A DNA stretch of 64,000 nt, taken from assembly GCA_026708325.1 (NCBI GenBank), contig JAPOVC010000020.1, positions 62,001 through 126,000 on the forward strand. Reading direction: 5' to 3'. The notes under the pieces were generated by a model, which was not told the DNA's origin, did not search any database, and worked only from the letters and a program-made list of their open reading frames with translations. Below, in pieces: positions 59,901 through 64,000 of the stretch. Source of the stretch: Anaerolineaceae bacterium. Its GTDB lineage: Bacteria > Chloroflexota > Anaerolineae > Aggregatilineales > Phototrophicaceae. Both the position numbers and the translations under genes were made by a program. Every line of letters starts with the position of its first letter. Position 1 is the first letter of the stretch.

Positions 59901-60932
59901 ATGGACCTGCGGACCTTGCATCAATCCCAGGGCGCACATTTTGCGCCGGACGGCATTCCGCTGCATTTCGGCGATCCGCAAGGGGCCTGGCAGGCCGCCC
60001 TGCAGTCAGCCGTCCTGCTCGACCGCTCGCATGAAGCGCGCCTGCGTCTCTCCGGCGCCAGCGCGGCCGATCTCCTGCAGCGCCTGTCGACCAATGACGT
60101 GCTGGCCCCGGGCCTCAACCAGGGTTGCCCGACGATTTTCACGAGCTGGCACGGTCGGGTGCTGGAGCGGGTTGAAGTCTGGCGCGAGCCGGAGGGGCTC
60201 CTGCTGCTTGGCGGGCCCGGACGGACAGTGCCGCTGCGGGACTACCTGCAACGCAACATCTTTTTCAATGATGACGTGCAGATCACTGATCTTGCACCCG
60301 ACCTCATTCTCTTCGACCTGATCGGCCCCGCGGCCCCTGCCTTGCTGCAAGTTCCGCAAGCGTGCCGGAACAGCTGCACGCTCAGTCGCGCCGAGCTGGC
60401 CGGCCATGCCCTTCGGGTTGCGCCGCGCAAGGCGCCCGGCGTGCCGCGTCTGTCCCTGCTCGCGCCGGTGGCGGCCGCGGTGGAGCTGTGGCAGGCGCTG
60501 TGCGACGCCGGTGCGCTGCCCGCCGGTTCGCTGCTCTTCAATGCCTTGCGGGTGCGTGCCGGGCTGCCGGCAGCGGGCAGTGAACTGACGACGGACTTCA
60601 TTCCCCTGGAACTGGGGCTGTGGGACGAGGTGAGCTTCAGCAAGGGCTGTTACACGGGCCAGGAGATCATCGCCCGCATGGAAAGCCGCGGGCAACTGGC
60701 GAAGATGATGATGCGCCTGCGTCCGGCCGCCGCGGTGGAGGCCCCGGCGGAGCTGCTGCATGAGGGGCGCGTCGCCGGCCGCCTGACCAGCAGCATTACC
60801 GCGCCGGATGGCGTACGCCATGCACTGGGCGTGCTGCGTCGCGCGCAGGCCCTGCCGGGCACCCTGCTGCAGACCGCCGCAGGAGTCAGGCTGGAGGTGC
60901 TTGCGCCGGCGGGGGTGCAGCCGGCTGACTAG
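59901..60932 (+). CDS. ygfZ: YgfZ/GcvT-like folate-binding protein
   Basis: A 343-residue protein of the aminomethyltransferase fold. The YgfZ signature KGCYTGQEIIARMESRGQ is present with its conserved Cys. Helps maintain iron-sulfur enzymes with tetrahydrofolate. Starts 2 bp after the guanylate kinase stop, so co-transcribed; overlaps the convergent FtsB-like gene by 4 bp. Confidence 0.92.
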   Translation: MDLRTLHQSQGAHFAPDGIPLHFGDPQGAWQAALQSAVLLDRSHEARLRLSGASAADLLQRLSTNDVLAPGLNQGCPTIFTSWHGRVLERVEVWREPEGLLLLGGPGRTVPLRDYLQRNIFFNDDVQITDLAPDLILFDLIGPAAPALLQVPQACRNSCTLSRAELAGHALRVAPRKAPGVPRLSLLAPVAAAVELWQALCDAGALPAGSLLFNALRVRAGLPAAGSELTTDFIPLELGLWDEVSFSKGCYTGQEIIARMESRGQLAKMMMRLRPAAAVEAPAELLHEGRVAGRLTSSITAPDGVRHALGVLRRAQALPGTLLQTAAGVRLEVLAPAGVQPAD

Positions 60933-61378
60933 CTTTCAAGGTCCGGCGGAGGCCGATCGAAAAACAGCGCCCACCAAAGGTGCCAGTTGGGCGCACGACG
61001 GGGCAAAGTCTGCACTTCGACGCGCAGCGGGGCGCCCCTGTCGCTGGCGCTGACCGGCGGAATGTACAGGGTGTTTTCCGTCGGCACCGGAATGACGAGG
61101 CGCTCGCCGGGTCGCACCATTTTCCCTTCATCCCTGGCCCAGCGCTGCACGTAGAAATCGCTGCGGGCGTGGTCCCGTTCGGCGACGAGATTCACCTGGT
61201 CTGCCCGCAGGGTCTCGATTTCGGCCAGCACCTGGCGCCGGGCTTCCTGCAGCGGTCTGCCGGCGCTGATGCGCGTGCTGAAGTTGATGGCCAGGGTCAG
61301 CGCCACCGTCAGAATGACGGCAAACACCACCTGAATGCCATTGATGCGGGGAACCGGAGCGCCTGGACGTCCGTTCAT
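60929..61378 (-). CDS. FtsB/DivIC-like septum protein
   Basis: A 149-residue bitopic protein: short cytoplasmic end, one membrane segment (VVFAVILTVALTLAINF), then a coiled coil (LQEARRQVLAEIETLRADQ) and a small C-terminal domain with WARDEGKMVRPGERLVI. Fits divisome FtsB/DivIC. A TATACT box ends only 7 nt before the ATG, hinting at a leaderless mRNA. Confidence 0.8.
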   Translation of the reverse strand: MNGRPGAPVPRINGIQVVFAVILTVALTLAINFSTRISAGRPLQEARRQVLAEIETLRADQVNLVAERDHARSDFYVQRWARDEGKMVRPGERLVIPVPTENTLYIPPVSASDRGAPLRVEVQTLPRRAPNWHLWWALFFDRPPPDLES

Positions 61379-61422
61379 GAATCACAGTATAACCGGAGCG
61401 ACAGGACAGCAGGAAAGGCCCC

Positions 61423-61785
61423 ATGAGCCATATTGAGCACGAACGCCAGGCGGCGTGGCGCACGAAACGCAGCGGCCTGCTGACGCGCAGCATCGTCTCC
61501 CGCGATTGCGGCGCCCGCAGCGTCGTGGTCTGGGAACAGCGCCTGCTGCCAGGGGAGCGGATACCGCCGCATTATCACGAGTTTGAGGAAACGCTAACGG
61601 TTCTGGAAGGCGAGTTGCTGGTGGACCTGGGCGAGCAACAGGTGCTGGCGAAGGCCCGCAGCACGCTCTTCGTGGCTCCGGGAGTCGCCCATAGCCTGCA
61701 CAACCGGAGCAGTGCGCCGGCCCTGCTGCTGGCGCACTTCATCAACGACGAGCCAACCATCATCGCCCTGCCGGACCGGGAGTAA
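61423..61785 (+). CDS. Cupin-domain protein
   Basis: A 120-residue single-domain cupin. Metal-ligand motif 1 is PPHYHEFEETLTVLEGE and motif 2 is FVAPGVAHSLHN. Function unknown. Followed by a perfect hairpin. Confidence 0.88.
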   Translation: MSHIEHERQAAWRTKRSGLLTRSIVSRDCGARSVVVWEQRLLPGERIPPHYHEFEETLTVLEGELLVDLGEQQVLAKARSTLFVAPGVAHSLHNRSSAPALLLAHFINDEPTIIALPDRE

Positions 61786-61790
61786 CGCAA

Positions 61791-61817
61791 AGGCAGTCCC
61801 CCATTGCGGGACTGCCT
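61791..61817. terminator. Bidirectional hairpin between cupin gene and tRNA-Leu
   Basis: AGGCAGTCCC and GGGACTGCCT pair perfectly over 10 bp with a 7-nt loop. A short T stretch follows on the minus side. Serves the convergent cupin and tRNA transcripts. Confidence 0.65.
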
Positions 61818-61822
61818 GGCCT

Positions 61823-61906
61823 TGCCGAAGGTGGGAGTCGAACCCACACTCCCCGAGGGGAACTACGCCCTGAACGTAGCGCGTCTGCCTGTTCCGCCAC
61901 TTCGGC
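61823..61906 (-). tRNA. tRNA-Leu (anticodon CAG)
   Basis: An 84-nt class II tRNA: acceptor GCCGAAG/CTTCGGC, anticodon arm CTACG-TTCAGGG-CGTAG (anticodon CAG), a long variable arm with CCCCTCGGGG, and T arm GTGGG-TTCGACT-CCCAC. CCA not encoded. Confidence 0.96.
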
Positions 61907-61916
61907 TGACGCGGGC

Positions 61917-61944
61917 ATTGTAGCAGGGTTCGCCACGCTGTCAA
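61917..61944 (-). promoter_or_regulatory. Promoter of tRNA-Leu(CAG)
   Basis: On the minus strand a perfect TTGACA (61944-61939), a 16-bp spacer, then TACAAT (61922-61917), 11 nt before the mature tRNA 5' end. Confidence 0.75.
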
Positions 61945-62018
61945 CGACTGCCTTGCGCGTCGCGGGCGGCCTGCCTACCATGAACCCTGGTTGAAGTCTT
62001 GTCCGGGAGGAACGCACC

Positions 62019-63674
62019 ATGGGTCGCGGGCTGCTGCTGACGCTCGCCCTTCTGACGGCCTGGCCGGTCTTGTCCCAGTCTCCCGTCGCCGTGACGGCCG
62101 AAGCGCTGGGCCAGGCCAACCTGCGCGCGGCCGCCGCGCTTGAGTCCGAACTGCGGGGTGAGATTTTCCACGGCCAACGCTGGCCGGTGCTGGCCCGCAG
62201 CGAAATTTACCCCTGGTACCTGCTTGGCGATGCAAGCGGCCAGGCGATGGGCTGGGTTTACGCCGACCTGGTGACTCTCGACGGAGACAGCCGTAGCCTG
62301 CCCCTCTCAACCCTGATCGTGCCGGCCAACCCGCTGCGGGCGACGCCCGCTTCCGCGCCCGCCACGGGGTCGATGACACCGACGCCGCAGACTTCGACGC
62401 CGGCGCCGCGGGCGGCCGTTTACGGCGCTCTCGCCGGCACGGTTAACATTCGTCAGGGGCCCGGCGTGGAATATGCCCGCATCGCCCTGGGCCAGGCCGG
62501 CGAGCGCTTCCGACTCACGGCCCGCCACAGTCTCCTGCCCTGGGTCCAGGTGCTGGACGCGCGCGCGCCGACGGGCCGCGCCTGGATCGCCCTTGATTTG
62601 CTGGACATTGAGGGCGACCTCGCCAGCCTGCCCCTGTTCACGCAGACCGTACTGCATCTGCCGACCCTGACGCCTACGCCATCGCTGGGTCAGGTCAGTA
62701 CGGTGGACGGCCAGGGCGGCAGTCAGCGGGGGGCGCCTGTCGATCTGGTCGCCGTCGCCCGCCAGGCATGGGACCTGGTGCTGGAGGCCGGCTTTGAACG
62801 AGAAAGCGGGCAGCCGGCAGCGCTTTACATCGTGGACCTGACGAGCGGCGGCGCTGTCGGCTTTCACGAGCATCTGGCATTCAGCGGCACAAGCATTCAG
62901 AAAATCAACATCCTGACCGCCCTTTTCGCCACGCTGCAGGACCCGCTGTCGCGCGACCTCGCCGTCGACGTGGCCAACACCATGATCTGCAGCGAAAACG
63001 TGGCCACCAATCGCCTGCTGGCGCAGGTCGGCGGGGGCGACACCTGGGCGGGTGCGGCGCAGGTAACCGCCCTGCTGGAAAACCTGGGAATGAGCGGCAG
63101 CTACCTGCTCACGCCCTACACCATTCCGGGACAACCCCTGCAACCCCCGGCAGTCTTCCCGAAGATTCCGGCAACATTGAAAGCCGATGCCGTGGCGGAA
63201 GCCGACCCCTGGAATCGAATCACGGCGCGCGACGCCGGACAGCAGCTGGCGTCGTTGTATTACTGCGCCGGTGGCGGAGACACCTCCCTCCGGGCGGCCG
63301 CTCTGGAAGAGCGCGAGTGTCGCCAAGCGCTGCTGGTGATGCGTAACAATACGGTGGACGCCCTGTTGCGGGCCGGCGTTCCGTCCGGGACCGAGGTAGC
63401 GCACAAGCATGGCTGGATCGCCGATACGCACAGCAACGCCGCCCTCTTTCGGACACCCGGCGGCGACTACGTCATCGTGCTGCTGCTTAAACGGCCCCAA
63501 TGGCTGGATTTCCAGCGCTCCCTCCCGCTCATGGCGGAAGTGTCGCGCCTGGTCTACAACGCCTACAACCCGGGTGCCGCCCTGGATTCGATTCGCGAAG
63601 GGTTCATACCCGAGGCCGCCCGCTGCAATTTCAGCGCCAGCCCCCTGATCGATGAACTACTGGCCGCTCCCTGA
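62019..63674 (+). CDS. Exported serine hydrolase with SH3b repeats and class A beta-lactamase fold
   Basis: A 551-residue protein. Signal peptide (GLLLTLALLTAWPVLSQS), a first SH3b-like unit, a Pro/Thr linker, a second SH3b (GTVNIRQGPGVEYARI), another Pro/Thr linker, then a beta-lactamase/D-Ala transpeptidase-like domain. Active-site motifs: SIQK (about 292, SxxK), SEN (about 325, SDN-like) and KHG (about 462, KTG-like). The variant motifs and wall-binding SH3b domains point to peptidoglycan-related work more than drug resistance. Confidence 0.83.
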   Translation: MGRGLLLTLALLTAWPVLSQSPVAVTAEALGQANLRAAAALESELRGEIFHGQRWPVLARSEIYPWYLLGDASGQAMGWVYADLVTLDGDSRSLPLSTLIVPANPLRATPASAPATGSMTPTPQTSTPAPRAAVYGALAGTVNIRQGPGVEYARIALGQAGERFRLTARHSLLPWVQVLDARAPTGRAWIALDLLDIEGDLASLPLFTQTVLHLPTLTPTPSLGQVSTVDGQGGSQRGAPVDLVAVARQAWDLVLEAGFERESGQPAALYIVDLTSGGAVGFHEHLAFSGTSIQKINILTALFATLQDPLSRDLAVDVANTMICSENVATNRLLAQVGGGDTWAGAAQVTALLENLGMSGSYLLTPYTIPGQPLQPPAVFPKIPATLKADAVAEADPWNRITARDAGQQLASLYYCAGGGDTSLRAAALEERECRQALLVMRNNTVDALLRAGVPSGTEVAHKHGWIADTHSNAALFRTPGGDYVIVLLLKRPQWLDFQRSLPLMAEVSRLVYNAYNPGAALDSIREGFIPEAARCNFSASPLIDELLAAP

Positions 63675-64000
63675 GGCAGCGGTCCGGCTGGCCGTCGGGC
63701 AAAGGCGACGCAGGTAGGCCCAACTGTAAATGCCGGTGGCGTGACCGTCATCCCAGCCCGGTTGCAAGGCATAGGAACCTACAAAATCGACCGAAACCAG
63801 TTGCCATGAACGCGCCGGCCGGAGTTCCAGCAGGTCCTTCGGATCATGGGCCGAACCCATAAAGCGGTGGCCGCCGCGGCAGGCAACGCAGGGACAGGCC
63901 TCGCGCAACTGCGCCCAGGGATAGTGGCAGGTCACACCGTCATCCCAACGGATGATCAGCGTCCGGGACTGTTTATCGAGTGTGACAGCCAGAGGCCGCA
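63657..64000 (-). CDS. DUF971-domain protein, 5' end beyond the window
   Basis: The frame stays open to the right edge and encodes PLAVTLDKQSRTLIIRWDDG followed by CPCVAC and a C-terminal GSYALQPGWDDGHATGIYSW, the pattern of DUF971 (gamma-butyrobetaine hydroxylase N-terminal-like) proteins. Probably only the first few codons are missing. Overlaps the serine hydrolase by 18 bp, tail to tail. Such proteins often accompany iron-sulfur genes. Confidence 0.82.
   Translation of the reverse strand, partial: RPLAVTLDKQSRTLIIRWDDGVTCHYPWAQLREACPCVACRGGHRFMGSAHDPKDLLELRPARSWQLVSVDFVGSYALQPGWDDGHATGIYSWAYLRRLCPTASRTAASGSGQ

Noticed and set aside
62019..63674. Antibiotic-resistance beta-lactamase
   Set aside because: The KTG and SDN motifs are altered and the protein carries SH3b wall-binding repeats; no regulator or mobile context.

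Overview
The window is a dense, high-GC bacterial chromosome segment: about 60 protein genes, two tRNA-Leu genes, and only one gene-free stretch longer than 300 bp. Gene content suggests a Chloroflexota bacterium, probably Anaerolineae-like. This is inferred from a complete late F420 pathway with a stand-alone FbiB-type reductase, Rex, Pro/Thr 'TPTPTP' linkers in exported proteins, tandem M42 peptidases and a MalFG-type sugar importer. Nothing in the window proves the taxonomy.

Layout. 1-4087 (minus): four tandem M42 aminopeptidase paralogues (one cut by the edge) and an HD-domain hydrolase, downstream of an aspartase/fumarase-family lyase. 5602-6315 (minus): Fe/Mn superoxide dismutase with a possible Tat-leader form. 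6692-8559 (plus): two coupled EamA permeases. 8544-15483 (minus): tig-clpP-clpX-obgE-nadD plus a double solute-binding protein, nearly all overlapping. 15715-18832 (plus): sugar ABC importer (binding protein and two permeases) behind a good promoter inside a long inverted repeat. 18835-22483 (plus): an AT-richer SNF2-like helicase with a DUF3883-like C-terminus, bracketed by two copies of the permease 3' end; this is the clearest transferred island. Then tRNA-Leu(UAG), rex, and convergent mreB.

24513-28880 (minus): atpAGDC only, without the F0 genes or delta, with a good promoter and a possible Rex site. 29009-33848 (minus): proC, a sugar-nucleotide epimerase, an N-succinylamino acid racemase-like enolase, a GNAT transferase and an NDUFA9-like SDR, mostly translationally coupled. 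33980-36452 (plus): fabF-fabH. 36457-38071 (minus): a YugP-like membrane zinc peptidase and an unknown membrane protein.

38068-58784 (minus) is the most interesting region: about 20 kb of co-directional genes. It combines purine nucleoside phosphorylase, a fused YqeC-MocA, a xanthine dehydrogenase-family molybdenum hydroxylase, an F420-type luciferase-like oxidoreductase, cofC-cofD-nitroreductase-cofE-npdG, SsnA, two fold-type II PLP enzymes, carbamate kinase, a YgeW-like carbamoyltransferase, a YgeY-like M20 hydrolase and folD. It resembles the known enterobacterial/gut purine-degradation ('selenium-metabolism-linked') cluster merged with an F420 biosynthesis locus. No YgfK, HyuA or recognisable YgeX is visible. 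The inferred route is nucleoside to base, Mo-hydroxylation, ring opening and hydrolysis, then carbamoyl phosphate to ATP, with F420H2/NADPH exchange as a possible redox partner.

58891-64000: a guanylate kinase-like fusion, ygfZ, an FtsB-like protein, a cupin, tRNA-Leu(CAG), an SH3b/class A beta-lactamase-fold serine hydrolase, and a partial DUF971 gene at the right edge.
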